This document shows, in pieces, positions 38,160 through 49,162 of a stretch of 64,000 bases of DNA; positions within the stretch are counted from its first letter, which is position 1; every line of letters begins with the position of its first letter. Made by a program: the position numbers and the translations under genes. The notes beneath the pieces were generated by a model. That model searched no databases. It saw nothing but the letters and a program-made list of their open reading frames with translations, and had not been told where the DNA came from. Origin of the DNA: Rhodovulum kholense (GTDB taxonomy: Bacteria; Pseudomonadota; Alphaproteobacteria; Rhodobacterales; Rhodobacteraceae); contig NZ_QAYC01000001.1 of NCBI RefSeq assembly GCF_003053725.1, forward strand, positions 248,001-312,000, in the 5' to 3' direction.

Positions 38160-39632
38160 TCAGGCCGATTTCTTCCAGGGCGCGTCGAACAGGCCCCAGA
38201 CCGGGTTGTTGATCGCCAGATCCATGTCGCGGGCGAAGATCGCGAAGCCGTCATAGCCGTGATAGGGGCCGGAATAGTCCCAGCTGTGCATCTGACGGAA
38301 CGGGATACCCATCTTCTGGACCGGGTATTTCTCCTTGATGCCCGAGCCCACGAGGTCGGGGCGCATGCCTTCGATGAACTTCTCGAGCTCGTAGCCGGTC
38401 ACGTCATCGTAGATCAGCGTGCCTTCCTTGATGTACTCGCCGGTCCGCTTGTAGTCGTCGCCATGGGCGAATTCGTAGCCGGTGCCGACGATCTCCATGC
38501 CGAGGTCGTGATAGGCATCGACCACGTGGCGCGGACGCAGCCCGCCGACATAAAGCATGACCTTCTTGCCTTCGAGGCGGGGCTTGTATTTCGCCAGCAC
38601 CGCGTCAACCAGCGGCTGGTACTTGGCGATGACTTCCTCGGCCTTGTCCTGGATGGTCTTGTCGAACTTGGCGGCGATGGCGCGCAGCGAGGCGGCGATC
38701 TGGCTCGGTCCGAAGAAGTTGTATTCCATCCAGCCGACGCCGTAATTCTCTTCCATGTAGCGGCAGATGTAGTTCATCGACCGGTAGCAGTGGATGAGGT
38801 TCAGCTTGGCTTTCGGCGCGTTCTCGATCTCGGTCAGCGTCGCGTCGCCCGACCAGGACCCGACCACGTTCAGGCCGATTTCCTCCAGCAGCATCCGCGA
38901 GGCCCAGGCGTCGCCGCCGATGTTGTAGTCGCCGATGATGTTGACGTCATAGGGGCCGGGCTGGTAGCTCGATTCCTCGCCGCCGTTGAACACCCAGTCG
39001 CGGATCGCGTCATTGGCGATGTGGTGACCCAGCGACTGCGACACGCCGCGGAAGCCTTCGCAGCGGACCGGCACGATGGTCTTGCCGATGTCTTTCTTCT
39101 TCTTCTTCGAGACGGCCTCGATGTCGTCGCCGATCAGGCCGATCGGGCATTCCGACTGGACCGAGATGCCCTTGGCCAGCGGGAACAGCTCGTTGATCTC
39201 GTCGATCGTCTTTTCAAGCTTCTTGTCGCCGCCGAAGACGATGTCCTTTTCCTGGAAGTCGGTCGTGAACTGGAAGGTCACGAAGCTGTCGACGCCCGTG
39301 GTGCCGGTATAGTAGTTGCGGCGCTGGGACCAGGAATAGTGACCGCAGCCCACCGGGCCGTGGCTGATATGGACCATGTCTTTGACCGGACCCCAGACCA
39401 CACCCTTCGAGCCGGCATAGGCACAGCCGCGGATGGTCATCACGCCGGGGACCGACTTGATGTTCGATTTGACCGTGTCGCATTTCGACACGATCTCGGT
39501 TTCTCCTTCGGCCACGGGGGCCGCCACGCCCAGGTGCTTGGCGCGTTTCTTGGCCGACTTGGCGGGATAGGCGGAGAGGACCTCTTCGATCAGCTTTTCG
39601 GGCGCGATCGGATCGGGAATGTCTTTAGCCAT
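38160..39632 (-). CDS. nifD: Nitrogenase molybdenum-iron protein alpha chain
   Basis: Alpha subunit of the MoFe protein, 490 residues, carrying the FeMo-cofactor site. The cofactor cysteine lies in HCYRSMNYI and the cofactor histidine in [10 protein letters not shown]-cluster cysteines are in [20 protein letters not shown] and [14 protein letters not shown]-type catalytic surroundings [15 protein letters not shown] are normal, so the enzyme appears functional and of the Mo type, not V or Fe-only. The start ATG 39632 has GGAGCC upstream. It follows nifH after a hairpin-bearing gap of 58 bases. Confidence 0.98.
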   Translation of the reverse strand: MAKDIPDPIAPEKLIEEVLSAYPAKSAKKRAKHLGVAAPVAEGETEIVSKCDTVKSNIKSVPGVMTIRGCAYAGSKGVVWGPVKDMVHISHGPVGCGHYSWSQRRNYYTGTTGVDSFVTFQFTTDFQEKDIVFGGDKKLEKTIDEINELFPLAKGISVQSECPIGLIGDDIEAVSKKKKKDIGKTIVPVRCEGFRGVSQSLGHHIANDAIRDWVFNGGEESSYQPGPYDVNIIGDYNIGGDAWASRMLLEEIGLNVVGSWSGDATLTEIENAPKAKLNLIHCYRSMNYICRYMEENYGVGWMEYNFFGPSQIAASLRAIAAKFDKTIQDKAEEVIAKYQPLVDAVLAKYKPRLEGKKVMLYVGGLRPRHVVDAYHDLGMEIVGTGYEFAHGDDYKRTGEYIKEGTLIYDDVTGYELEKFIEGMRPDLVGSGIKEKYPVQKMGIPFRQMHSWDYSGPYHGYDGFAIFARDMDLAINNPVWGLFDAPWKKSA

Positions 39633-39659
39633 CTGGCAGGCTCCTTGGGGCGGGGTGGG

Positions 39660-39683
39660 GGGGCCGGCTGGCGCGCCGGCCCC
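39660..39683 (-). other. Stable stem-loop in the nifH-nifD intergenic region
   Basis: GGGGCCGGC / GCCGGCCCC form a perfect 9-bp stem (39660-39668 and 39675-39683) 8 bases after the nifH stop. Such hairpins between nifH and nifD are known to protect nifH mRNA 3' ends or attenuate readthrough, giving more NifH than NifDK; that role here is inference. Confidence 0.6.
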
Positions 39684-39690
39684 GCGATAC

Positions 39691-41770
<2,080 letters not shown>

Positions 41771-41774
<4 letters not shown>

Positions 41775-41980
41775 TCCGTCGAGAGGCGGCGCGCCTCGAT
41801 CGTGATCGGCAGCGCGGGCGGCGTGTCATAGGCGGGCATGTCGAACACCCAGCCATTGGTCAGCTTCGCCCAGCCGCCCCAGATCCCGGGATGCTCGGAA
41901 TCGACGATCAACTCTTCGAGGTCCTTCTTGGCCACGTAGACTTCCATGCCCTTGGGCGTGTCGCGAACGGTGATCTTCAT
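41771..41980 (-). CDS. nifT: Nitrogen fixation protein NifT/FixU
   Basis: A 69-residue protein, full length for the family, starting MKITVRDTPKGMEVYVAKKDLEE and ending with the PITIEARRL segment. NifT is widely conserved beside nifZ but has no established essential role; it is linked to nitrogenase maturation. It overlaps nifZ upstream and the SIR2-like gene downstream by 4 bases each. Confidence 0.93.
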
Positions 41981-42264
41981 GCGGTCTTCTCCTTGGCGGG
42001 GGTGTCGAGGCTGTCGAGTTCGTCGCGGCGCATGCCGACGATCGAGCGGCTGTCGATGAATTCGACCGCGTAGACGTAGAACTGCTGCAGGAAGGTGCCG
42101 ATGTCGCGGACATAGCCGACCTCGCCCTTCCTGACCACGAATTCGCCGATCTCGCGGCCGGGCACGGTGCCGTCATTGCGGATATGCTTGCGCGCGCGGA
42201 CCTTCTCGCCGGGCTGGAAGGCGGGCGGGCCGTAAATCTCGATTTCCTTGTCATCCGTCGACAT
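41977..42264 (-). CDS. nifZ: Nitrogen fixation protein NifZ
   Basis: A 95-residue NifZ, which in other diazotrophs helps form the second P-cluster pair of the MoFe protein. The family core is seen: FQPGEKVRARKHIRNDGT, REIGEFVVRKGEVGYVRDIG and FLQQFYVYAVEF. ATG 42264 lies inside the 3' end of the LRV/FeS gene (14-base overlap), and its stop overlaps nifT by 4 bases, so it is translated within the nifB operon. Confidence 0.93.
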   Translation of the reverse strand: MSTDDKEIEIYGPPAFQPGEKVRARKHIRNDGTVPGREIGEFVVRKGEVGYVRDIGTFLQQFYVYAVEFIDSRSIVGMRRDELDSLDTPAKEKTA

Positions 42265-43039
42265 CGCTGTTCCTTTCGGCGGGAGGGGTGGCCGCCCCGA
42301 TCTCGGCCAGCCGGTCGGCCGCGGCCTGACGGACCGGCGCTTCGGGGTCGTCCAGAAGCCTGCGGGCAAGCGCGGCCCCGGCGCGTTCGGCCACCGCGTG
42401 GCGGACCCGGAGGTCGCTGTCCTCGGCGAGCGGCCCGAGCCGGGCGGGGTCGATCCGATGGGCTACGGCGCGGCGCACTGCGGGGTCGGGATCGACGATC
42501 AGCGGGTCGAGCCAGCGCGGCGCCACCCGCTCGGCGACCAGCTTGCGGATTTCGGGGGCGGGGTCATGGGTCAGGATCGGCAGCACACCGGGATCGGCGC
42601 GCCGGGCCGCGACCTGCCGCACGAAGGGATCGGGGTCGCGCAGAAGCGGCACCAGATCGGCAAAGGGCATCCGCCAGGCCAGCGCGATCCGCACCTCGCG
42701 GTCGGGATCGTCCAGCGCGGCCTTCGACTGCGCGGCGGGCAGGCGGACCGCCGCGACCGCGCGCACCCCCGGATCGGGGTCGTTCAACAGCGGGCGCAGG
42801 CGGAAGATGTTGGCGAGCCGCGCGGCATTGGCGCGGGTCTCCGAATAGGGATCGTCCAGACAGCTGTCGGCCGCGTCGGGGTTCATCATGAAGAACCGCG
42901 CGATCCTCGGCGCATAGCGATCGAAGGCGCAGGACCAGCCCGGGCCGCATTGCTGGCGGGCCAGAAGCCCGGAAAACCGGCAGGCGGCGCAGTCAAGCGC
43001 CGTTCCCTGCCAGTCGACCGGGTCTGGACCGCCGGTCAT
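42251..43039 (-). CDS. 4Fe-4S-binding leucine-rich-variant (LRV) repeat protein
   Basis: A 262-residue protein with an N-terminal iron-sulfur motif, CAACRFSGLLARQQC followed by a fourth Cys in GPGWSC (residues about 17-37). About seven alpha-helical LRV repeats of roughly 24 residues follow, each with a DPDPxVR-type turn (for example LLNDPDPGVRAVAAVRLP). This matches the LRV FeS protein first seen in the Azotobacter vinelandii nif region. A protein-interaction or cluster-delivery role in nitrogenase assembly is inferred; none is proven. It starts 6 bases after fdxN and overlaps nifZ. Confidence 0.88.
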   Translation of the reverse strand: MTGGPDPVDWQGTALDCAACRFSGLLARQQCGPGWSCAFDRYAPRIARFFMMNPDAADSCLDDPYSETRANAARLANIFRLRPLLNDPDPGVRAVAAVRLPAAQSKAALDDPDREVRIALAWRMPFADLVPLLRDPDPFVRQVAARRADPGVLPILTHDPAPEIRKLVAERVAPRWLDPLIVDPDPAVRRAVAHRIDPARLGPLAEDSDLRVRHAVAERAGAALARRLLDDPEAPVRQAAADRLAEIGAATPPAERNSDVDG

Positions 43040-43045
43040 GCAGGA

Positions 43046-43240
43046 TCAGGCCGGAACGCAGGTGTTCGGCACCGGGCAGACGGCCGCGCATTGCGGGGCG
43101 TCGAACTGGCCTTCGCATTCGGTGCATTTCTCGGCATCGATGATGTAGGCGTCGCCCTTGAACTTGATGGCGGCGTTCGGGCATTCGAATTCGCAGGCGC
43201 CGCAGACGGTGCATTGCGATTTGACGATTTTCAGGGCCAT
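43046..43240 (-). CDS. fdxN: 2[4Fe-4S] ferredoxin FdxN
   Basis: A 64-residue ferredoxin. The first cluster motif is [12 protein letters not shown]; the second is [18 protein letters not shown], with the enlarged C-x2-C-x8-C-x3-C spacing of nif-linked FdxN proteins. It lies 32 bases after nifB and probably supplies electrons to NifB in cofactor synthesis or to nitrogenase; both roles are known for family members. ATG 43240 has AAGGAGAC just upstream. The longer frame to 43276 is not needed. Confidence 0.95.
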   Translation of the reverse strand: MALKIVKSQCTVCGACEFECPNAAIKFKGDAYIIDAEKCTECEGQFDAPQCAAVCPVPNTCVPA

Positions 43241-43272
43241 GGGAGTCTCCTTCGGGTTTGGTCTTGGCCGGG

Positions 43273-44751
43273 TCACGCGCTCTCGGCAGTCCGTCCGGGG
43301 CGCGCGGTTTTCGAGTGCAGGACGGCGGCGATGGCCGTCTCGATGTAATCCTGGGCGAGGCCGTCGATCGCCTCGATACCGGCCTCGGCCAGGCGTTTCT
43401 TCGGGCCGGCTCCGATCTTGGAACAGAGCACGTAGGGCACATCCTCAAGCACCCGCAGGATCTCGTCCATGCGCGCTTTGTCGCCATGCCCGCCCAGGCA
43501 GTAATTGTCGGCGCGGCGGTGGCCGACGAAGCGGATGCCCTCGGCATCGGCCTCGTAGATCTGGAACTCGGTCACCTTGCCGAAATGCATGTTGATGCGG
43601 CCCGAGCCACGGGTGCAGACCGCAAAAAGCGTCGATTTCCCGGTCTCGGCCACGGTCGCCTCGGCCTGCGCGGCGGCGGCGGCGCGGTCGCGGCGTTCCT
43701 CGGCCACCCAGTCGCGATAGGCGGTGCGGGCTTCGGACGCGTCCGCGATCACCTCGGGCAGCTTGTCCAGCGTGAAGTCCTGGCCCCGGTCCTCGCCCAG
43801 AAGTCCGACCGCATCGGCACGGCACTGGCGGCAATGGCGCATCAGGTTGGCGCCGCCCGCGCAGGCATCCTGCACCTTCTTCAGCTCGGCGCCGGTCGGG
43901 CCGCGCTGGCCGGTCAGGCCGAAATGGGTGCCATGCGCCGGGTCGGAAATCAGCGGCATGATGTTGTGCAGGAAGGCGCCGCGCGCCTTGACGGCCTTGT
44001 TCACCTCGATCAGGTGGTCGTCGTTGATGCCGGGGATCAGCACCGAGTTGACCTTCACCAGAACCCCGCGCGCCTTCAGCATCTCGAGGCTCAGCATCTG
44101 GCGGTCGCGCAGGATGGTGGCGGCCTCGATCCCGGTGCGGCGTTTGCCGTCGTAGAAGATCCAGGGATAGATGTGCTGCCCGATCTCGGGGTCGATGGCG
44201 TTGATGGTGATGGTGACGTGGTCGATGTTCATCGCCACGATCTCGTCGATATGATCGGGCAGGGCGAGCCCGTTCGACGAAAGGCACAGCTTGATGTCGG
44301 GCAGGTCCTTCGAGACCAGATCGAAGGTGGCCTTGGTGCGGCGCCAGTCATAGGCGGCATCGCCCGGGCCCGCGATCCCCAGCACCGACAGCTGCGGCAC
44401 CGAGGCCGCGACCGCCAGCACCTTGCGCGCCGCCTGCTCGGGCGTCAGCCGTTCCGACACCACGCCGGGGCGGCTTTCATTGGCGCAGTCGTATTTGCGG
44501 TTGCAGTAGTTGCACTGGATGTTGCAGGCGGGCGCGACGGCCACATGCATCCGCGCGAAGTAGTGATGCGCCTCTTCCGAATAGCAGGGGTGATCCTTGA
44601 CCTTGGCCCAGGTCTCCGGGTCCATGTCGGCCGGGCCTTGCGACGATCCACAGGACCCCGACGAACAGCCGCCGCCCTGGGCCATCGCCTCGCCCATGTC
44701 CTTGCGGGACGCGACCTGAAGGCCGGAAATCGGGATCAGAGTGGCGGACAT
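43273..44751 (-). CDS. nifB: Nitrogenase cofactor biosynthesis radical SAM protein NifB
   Basis: Makes NifB-co, the Fe-S-C core of FeMo-co; 492 residues. The radical SAM cluster motif CNIQCNYC is near residue 79. The C-terminal NifX/dinitrogenase-iron-molybdenum-cofactor domain ([17 protein letters not shown]) starts near residue 375, so this is the two-domain NifB form. ATG 44751 follows GGAGACG; the open frame runs further upstream over the promoter and is rejected. It is the first gene of nifB-fdxN-LRV-nifZ-nifT-SIR2-like, under a sigma-54 promoter at 44793. Confidence 0.97.
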   Translation of the reverse strand: MSATLIPISGLQVASRKDMGEAMAQGGGCSSGSCGSSQGPADMDPETWAKVKDHPCYSEEAHHYFARMHVAVAPACNIQCNYCNRKYDCANESRPGVVSERLTPEQAARKVLAVAASVPQLSVLGIAGPGDAAYDWRRTKATFDLVSKDLPDIKLCLSSNGLALPDHIDEIVAMNIDHVTITINAIDPEIGQHIYPWIFYDGKRRTGIEAATILRDRQMLSLEMLKARGVLVKVNSVLIPGINDDHLIEVNKAVKARGAFLHNIMPLISDPAHGTHFGLTGQRGPTGAELKKVQDACAGGANLMRHCRQCRADAVGLLGEDRGQDFTLDKLPEVIADASEARTAYRDWVAEERRDRAAAAAQAEATVAETGKSTLFAVCTRGSGRINMHFGKVTEFQIYEADAEGIRFVGHRRADNYCLGGHGDKARMDEILRVLEDVPYVLCSKIGAGPKKRLAEAGIEAIDGLAQDYIETAIAAVLHSKTARPGRTAESA

Positions 44752-44792
44752 CGGCACGTCTCCTCGCAGAAATCGGGTTCCGGGTAGATAGA

Positions 44793-44809
44793 AGCATTCA
44801 GCGTGCCAA
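44793..44809 (-). promoter_or_regulatory. Sigma-54 (-24/-12) promoter of the nifB operon
   Basis: On the minus strand TTGGCACG-CTGA-ATGCT matches the RpoN consensus with one base off in TTGC. It lies about 42 bases before the nifB start and shares the TTGGCACGCT start with the nifH promoter. Confidence 0.85.
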
Positions 44810-44893
44810 GTCCTGCGGGCGGGCCGGACCCCTTGTTTGCATTGGGTTCGGGCGCTGCGGCGCGGGCGGCGACGGAACAACGATCCGACAGAA

Positions 44894-44909
44894 CGTCCGA
44901 AACCCGACA
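44894..44909. promoter_or_regulatory. Near-consensus NifA site upstream of nifB
   Basis: CGT-N10-ACA (TGT-N10-ACG on the other strand) is one base from the TGT-N10-ACA NifA site. Its centre is about 100 bases from the nifB -24/-12 promoter. Confidence 0.5.
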
Positions 44910-44941
44910 AAGGGGTGTGGGCTGTGCGGGGGCGCAGACGA

Positions 44942-44970
44942 AAGGGGCGGCCCCGTCCGGGACCGCCCCT
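44942..44970 (-). terminator. Terminator of nifA
   Basis: AGGGGCGG / CCGCCCCT (44943-44950 and 44962-44969, approximate) form a GC-rich stem about 30 bases after the nifA stop on the minus strand, followed by TTTC. It separates nifA from the nifB promoter. Confidence 0.6.
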
Positions 44971-45000
44971 CGTTTGGTCTGCGCCGGGGGCGAAGCCCGC

Positions 45001-46788
45001 CTAGAACCGGCGCAACGGGATGTTGTGCTTTTTCAGCGCATAGCCGATCTGGCGCGGGGTCAGTCCCAGAAGCCGCGCGGCCTTGGCCTGCACCCAGCCC
45101 GCCCGTTCCATCGCATCGACCAGCCGGGCGCGTTCGTCCTGGGGCTCGGGCTCGACCGGCGGCGGTGCGGCAGGTGCCTGGCAGGCGGGAGCCGTTGCCG
45201 GGCCTTCGCCGAAGCCGATCGGACAGGCGGTCGCCGGCGGGCGCTGGCCCACGCCGCTGTCGATCACCGGCAGGGGTGTGCGCACCGCGGCGAGCCCGCC
45301 GATCGGAGACTGCTCGCCGGTCTGCATCCGCCACAACTCGGCCGAGAGGCAGGTGCCCTGATGGCAGGCCAGTTCCTGCGCGCCGATCTCGGTGCCCGAG
45401 GACAGCGCCGCGACCCGGCTGATGCAGTTTTCCAGTTCGCGCACATTGCCCGGGAACTGACAGCGCGCCAGCGCCGAGACGGCCTGCGGCGTCATCCGCT
45501 TGTTCATGCCGTTCTGTTCGTTGAACCGGTCGAGGAAGGCCTGCGCCAGTTTGGGCACATCCTCCAGCCGGTCGCGCAGCGGCGGCAGCAGGATCGGCAC
45601 CACGCAGATCCGGAAATACAGATCGGCCCGGAACGCGCCGCGCGCCACCGCCGCCTCGAGGTCGCGGTTGGTGGCCGTCACCAGCCGCACATCGACACGC
45701 AGGGTCTTGGCGCCGCCTACGCGTTCGAATTCGCCCTCCTGCAGGATCCGCAGCAGCTTGACCTGGAATTCGGGACCGATCTCGCCGATCTCGTCAAGGA
45801 ACAGCGTGCCCTTGTCGGCCAGTTCGAACCGCCCCTTCTTCTGCGCCACGGCACCGGTGAAGGACCCTTTCTCATGGCCGAACAGCTCGGATTCCAGCAG
45901 CGACTGGCTCAGGGCCGCGCAGTTGACCTTGACGAAGGGCTTGTCCTTGCGGTCCGACAGCGCATGCACCGCGCGGGCGAACAGCTCCTTGCCGGTGCCG
46001 CTTTCGCCGCGCAGAAGCACCGGCGTCCGGGTCGTCGCCACCTTGCGGATCTGCGCGATCACCGACTTGATCGCCGGGCTGTCGCCGATGATGCCCCGGA
46101 TCGGTTCCGCCGGAACCCGCGCCTCGGCCACCGACTTCTCGTTGGCATGGCGCAGCGCCAGCCGCGCCTCTTCCATCAGCCGCTCGCGGTCGCGCGCGAC
46201 CAGACGGCGGAACTTGACCGACTGTTCGAGGATCGAGGCGACCATGGTCATCACCCGCTGGTCCTCGTCGATATTGGGATAAACCTCTTCGGTCAGGTCG
46301 CGCCAGGCGCCGAGCACGCCGATCACATAGGGCGAATGCACCTGTTCGCGGATCGGCACGGCGATGAAGGCAAAGCGGTCATGCGGCGCCTGCGGCGGCA
46401 GCGCCTCGGGGCCAAGCTCGCCCGCCACGTCGCAGGAGACAAGCGCCACCCCGGTCCGGAACACCGCCCTGGTGGCGGCGACCGGCATCGCGCGGCTGGC
46501 CGCGGGCGCGCTGGCCGCCCCGCGTGAGGTGGCCGCGATCACGAAGGGGTTCACCTTGCCGGACGCGGTCTGGCCCGCGCCGCTGTCGTCGAGCAGCGCC
46601 AGAGCACCCATTTGAAGGCCCATGAACGAGGACAGGACGTTCAGGACGGACGGCATGGCCGCGACCGGGTCGCTTGCGCCGGTCAGGATCTTGGCGGCCT
46701 CGCAGACGGTGTCGAGCGGAAACCGCTCGCGAACGTCAAACTTGGGCAGCGCGGGACTGCCGCTCAGAGTCATACTGGTGGAGGACAT
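45001..46788 (-). CDS. nifA: Nif-specific sigma-54-dependent activator NifA
   Basis: A 595-residue bacterial enhancer-binding protein that activates nif promoters. Domains are an N-terminal GAF domain (about 25-190), AAA+ domain (about 225-460) with Walker [15 protein letters not shown] variant GSFTGA and Walker B LFLDEIGE, a Cys-containing linker, then a C-terminal Fis-type helix-turn-helix ([16 protein letters not shown]). The cysteines [13 protein letters not shown] ... CHQGTC have exactly the C-x11-C-x19-C-x4-C spacing of the redox-sensitive NifA type that is inactivated by oxygen without needing NifL. No nifL gene is adjacent. A perfect NifA-type site lies about 60 bases before its start. 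Confidence 0.97.
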   Translation of the reverse strand: MSSTSMTLSGSPALPKFDVRERFPLDTVCEAAKILTGASDPVAAMPSVLNVLSSFMGLQMGALALLDDSGAGQTASGKVNPFVIAATSRGAASAPAASRAMPVAATRAVFRTGVALVSCDVAGELGPEALPPQAPHDRFAFIAVPIREQVHSPYVIGVLGAWRDLTEEVYPNIDEDQRVMTMVASILEQSVKFRRLVARDRERLMEEARLALRHANEKSVAEARVPAEPIRGIIGDSPAIKSVIAQIRKVATTRTPVLLRGESGTGKELFARAVHALSDRKDKPFVKVNCAALSQSLLESELFGHEKGSFTGAVAQKKGRFELADKGTLFLDEIGEIGPEFQVKLLRILQEGEFERVGGAKTLRVDVRLVTATNRDLEAAVARGAFRADLYFRICVVPILLPPLRDRLEDVPKLAQAFLDRFNEQNGMNKRMTPQAVSALARCQFPGNVRELENCISRVAALSSGTEIGAQELACHQGTCLSAELWRMQTGEQSPIGGLAAVRTPLPVIDSGVGQRPPATACPIGFGEGPATAPACQAPAAPPPVEPEPQDERARLVDAMERAGWVQAKAARLLGLTPRQIGYALKKHNIPLRRF

Positions 46789-46848
46789 CGCGCATCTCTA
46801 TGCTTCTGATTGAATAATTCCAACGCTTTGCGCGCTTGTCCAATGGAT

Positions 46849-46864
46849 TGTCGGAAACGGGACA
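46849..46864. promoter_or_regulatory. Perfect TGT-N10-ACA site before nifA
   Basis: TGT-CGGAAACGGG-ACA matches the NifA upstream activator consensus exactly. It lies 60-76 bases before the nifA ATG. No -24/-12 promoter is visible downstream, so it may serve autoregulation in an unusual geometry or be a chance match. Confidence 0.6.
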
Positions 46865-47059
46865 AAATGACAGGTCACTTTCCGTTTTCTTTAATCGCCC
46901 TGCCTGAATGAAAGACAGTTGATGCCGCGCTGCCGCATATTTCGGCGGTCGTTTGAAATGAATCGGACATGATTTGTCATTGGCGGCGCAATCTTTTCGC
47001 CCCGCGCCCGCCGGGACGGGTCCCGGCCGAGTCGAAGCCGGGGCGGGGCCTGCAAAGGG

Positions 47060-47086
47060 AAGGGCCGGCGCGATGACCGGCCCTTC
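47060..47086 (-). terminator. Terminator of the cytochrome c peroxidase gene
   Basis: GAAGGGCCGG / CCGGCCCTTC inverted repeat with an 8-base loop, 28 bases after the peroxidase stop on the minus strand. Confidence 0.65.
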
Positions 47087-47113
47087 TGAGGTGCCCGGAG
47101 ACAGACGGTCGGG

Positions 47114-48157
47114 CTAGCGTTGCATCACCTCGGCGCTCGGCCGCGGCGTGGCATCGGTTTCAGGCGGCAGGACCGGCGTGGTGATCGCGGGCATGGTGCC
47201 GGTCAGGCTGTCGAGGAAGGCCACGATCCGGGTCGCTTCCTCGTCCGAGACATCCTCGCCCAGCTGGGCCGCGCCCATCACCTGCACGGCGGTTTTCAGG
47301 TCCCAGACCTTGCCCGAATGGAAATAGGGCGCGGTCAGCGCGACGTTGCGCAGCGGGGCCGCGCGGAATACGTATTCGTCGCTGGCCGTGGCGGTCACCG
47401 AATAGCGGCCCTTGTCGCCCTCGGGCAGGATGTCGGCGCCGGGTTTCTCGACCAGACCGAAGGGGAAATAGCCGTTTCCGCCTAGGTTGACGCCGTTGTG
47501 GCAGGTCACGCAGCCCTTGTCGACAAAGAGCTGAAGCCCCTCTTTCTGGGTGTCATCCAGTGCCATCTCGTCGCCGTTCAGGAAGGCGTCGAAGGGGGCC
47601 GGGGTGATCAGCGTCGCCTCGAAGGCCTCGATGGCGCGGGCCATGTTGTCGAAGCTGACGGCATCGGCCTCGCCCGGGAAGGCGGCCTCGAACCAGTCGA
47701 TATACTGGCCCATGGATTTCAGCGTCGCGACCACGTTGTCGGGGGTGTTGGCCATCTCGACCCCGGCCTGTACCGGCCCCTTGGCCTGGGCTTTCAGGTC
47801 TTCGGCGCGGCCGTCCCAGAACTGGGCGATGTTCAGCACCGCGTTCAGCACGGTGGGCGCGTTGCGCGGGCCTTTCTGCCAGCCATGCCCGATCGAGGTT
47901 TCCAGGTTGTCGTCGCCGCCGGTGGTCAGGTTGTGACAGGAATAGCAGGAAAAGACGCCCGAGGCCGACAGGCGCGGGTCGAAGAACAGGGCCTTGCCGA
48001 GGTCGATCTTTTCGGGCGTTGCGCGGTTGTCGGCCATTTGCGGTACGGTCGAGGGCAGGGGCTCGAAATAGTCGAGCGCCATGTCGCGCAATTCGGAGGC
48101 GGCGGCCGGCACGGCGAGCGCGGTGGACAGAAGGGCTGTTGCAAGGAGGCGTGTCAT
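47114..48157 (-). CDS. Di-heme cytochrome c peroxidase, periplasmic
   Basis: A 347-residue exported enzyme that reduces H2O2 with electrons from cytochrome c. The N-terminal signal peptide (LLATALLSTALAVPAAA, cleavage after about residue 20) is clear. The two heme c motifs are CYSCH near residue 71 and CVTCH near residue 216, as in the CcpA/MauG family; length fits the classic bacterial peroxidase. No third heme motif is seen. An FNR-type box lies 67-80 bases upstream of ATG 48157, fitting low-oxygen induction. It sits next to nifA, but I cannot show a functional link. Confidence 0.92.
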   Translation of the reverse strand: MTRLLATALLSTALAVPAAASELRDMALDYFEPLPSTVPQMADNRATPEKIDLGKALFFDPRLSASGVFSCYSCHNLTTGGDDNLETSIGHGWQKGPRNAPTVLNAVLNIAQFWDGRAEDLKAQAKGPVQAGVEMANTPDNVVATLKSMGQYIDWFEAAFPGEADAVSFDNMARAIEAFEATLITPAPFDAFLNGDEMALDDTQKEGLQLFVDKGCVTCHNGVNLGGNGYFPFGLVEKPGADILPEGDKGRYSVTATASDEYVFRAAPLRNVALTAPYFHSGKVWDLKTAVQVMGAAQLGEDVSDEEATRIVAFLDSLTGTMPAITTPVLPPETDATPRPSAEVMQR

Positions 48158-48538
48158 GGGATGAACCGTTTCTTTTGGATGGTTCGCGCGAAATTGAAAT
48201 TAGAAGACGTCTAGATTGGCACTTTGACCTCGATCAAGTTTGCCCTTCTTTCGGGCATCTGCGGCCGCAGGTCGCAACCGGGCGCGGCGCGGGGTCTCGG
48301 TTGCGCGGTCGAGAGTCTTTGTAAAATTCAGCGAAATCAGTTTGCCCGACGAGTTTTCGCATGTCGCGCATCAAGCGGCGTCGGCACCGCGCCCCATGCC
48401 GGGGGCGATGTCGCAGCACGTGACTTGCTGCGGCGGGGCGTCGTGGGGGGCGATGCTTCGGGGGGCCTGCGGCTGTCCTTTGCAGGCCGCGGTGACCGGG
48501 ACCTCGCATCTTTTGCGCGGTCGGCGGCAGAGCCGCGC
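48158..48538. other. Intergenic region upstream of the peroxidase gene
   Basis: About 380 bases between the tagF-like stop and the peroxidase start. It contains the FNR-type box and a moderately AT-rich peroxidase leader. The remaining 300 bases (48238-48538) carry only biased open frames; I see no gene, repeat or RNA. Confidence 0.45.
48224..48237. promoter_or_regulatory. FNR/FnrL-type box upstream of cytochrome c peroxidase
   Basis: TTGAT-CGAG-GTCAA on the minus strand matches the FNR/FnrL consensus TTGAT-N4-(A/G)TCAA. It is centred about 73 bases before the peroxidase ATG. Confidence 0.85.
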
Positions 48539-49033
48539 TCAGACCGCGCCGATCGGACCCATCAGTTCGGCGAGGATCTGCTCGACCGGCAGGTTTTCCG
48601 CGACCGGCGGATCGGCAATCCAGAGCCCGGGTTCGGGGTCGATGCCGCGCGCAGGCGGCAGCGCGTCCAGCGCGGCGCCAAGGCTTGCCGGCGACAGCGC
48701 CCCCGCCACGGCCGCCCGCGCGGTGGGCAGCGCGGTGTCGCACCACTCCTCGGCCGCGTCCCAGTCGAGGCCCGGGATGCGGCAGCAGGCCAGCGGGAAG
48801 GCCCGCCCCGACCGGTCGCGGCTGGGCAGGATCAGCGCGGTCAGCGTGCCCTTGCCCAGCTCCAGCGTGGCCCTCAGGCCGGTGTCGGGCCAGGACCCGG
48901 GCCAGGCCGAGCGCGTTGCCAGATGCGCCTTCATCCAGCGGTCGAGCGCGATCCGCATCATCCCGGGCACGCCCTGGGTGACGAAATCGCCCGCCATGGG
49001 GATCTTTCCGAAGAATCCGGTGGCAGGAGTCAC
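48539..49033 (-). CDS. tagF: TagF-like type VI secretion accessory protein
   Basis: About 164 residues. The N terminus GFFGKIPMAGDFVTQGVPG matches the opening of the TagF/DUF2094 domain, a post-translational negative regulator or accessory of type VI secretion. The centre (GKGTLTALILPSRDRSGRAFPL) carries the family D-x-x-GR-x-FPL motif. I start at GTG 49033, with GGAGG just upstream; the in-frame ATG at 49072 is less well placed. It lies 129 bases after the hcp-like gene on the same strand. No other T6SS component (TssB/C, VipB, ClpV, VgrG) is in the window. Confidence 0.75.
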   Translation of the reverse strand: MTPATGFFGKIPMAGDFVTQGVPGMMRIALDRWMKAHLATRSAWPGSWPDTGLRATLELGKGTLTALILPSRDRSGRAFPLACCRIPGLDWDAAEEWCDTALPTARAAVAGALSPASLGAALDALPPARGIDPEPGLWIADPPVAENLPVEQILAELMGPIGAV

Positions 49034-49162
49034 GGCGCCTCCGGGTCGGAAGCGGTCAGCGTCCCGCGGCATGCGACCGGACGGGTGTGCGACGGGCAGA
49101 CACGCGCGCGCCCGCGCGGACCCGCGGCGGCACGGGGCGGATGCGGCCGGGTCGCACCCACC

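Larger units (their letters stand above)
46789..47113. other. Control region upstream of nifA
   Basis: About 325 bases between the cytochrome c peroxidase stop and nifA. It holds a perfect NifA-type site (46849-46864), the short palindrome CAATGGATTG (46841-46850), and the peroxidase terminator (47060-47086). I searched the minus strand for a GG-N10-GC sigma-54 promoter between the NifA site and nifA and found none. Confidence 0.6.

Noticed and set aside
46789-46848. Sigma-54 promoter of nifA
   Set aside because: No GG-N10-GC element with reasonable flanks between the NifA site and the start codon.
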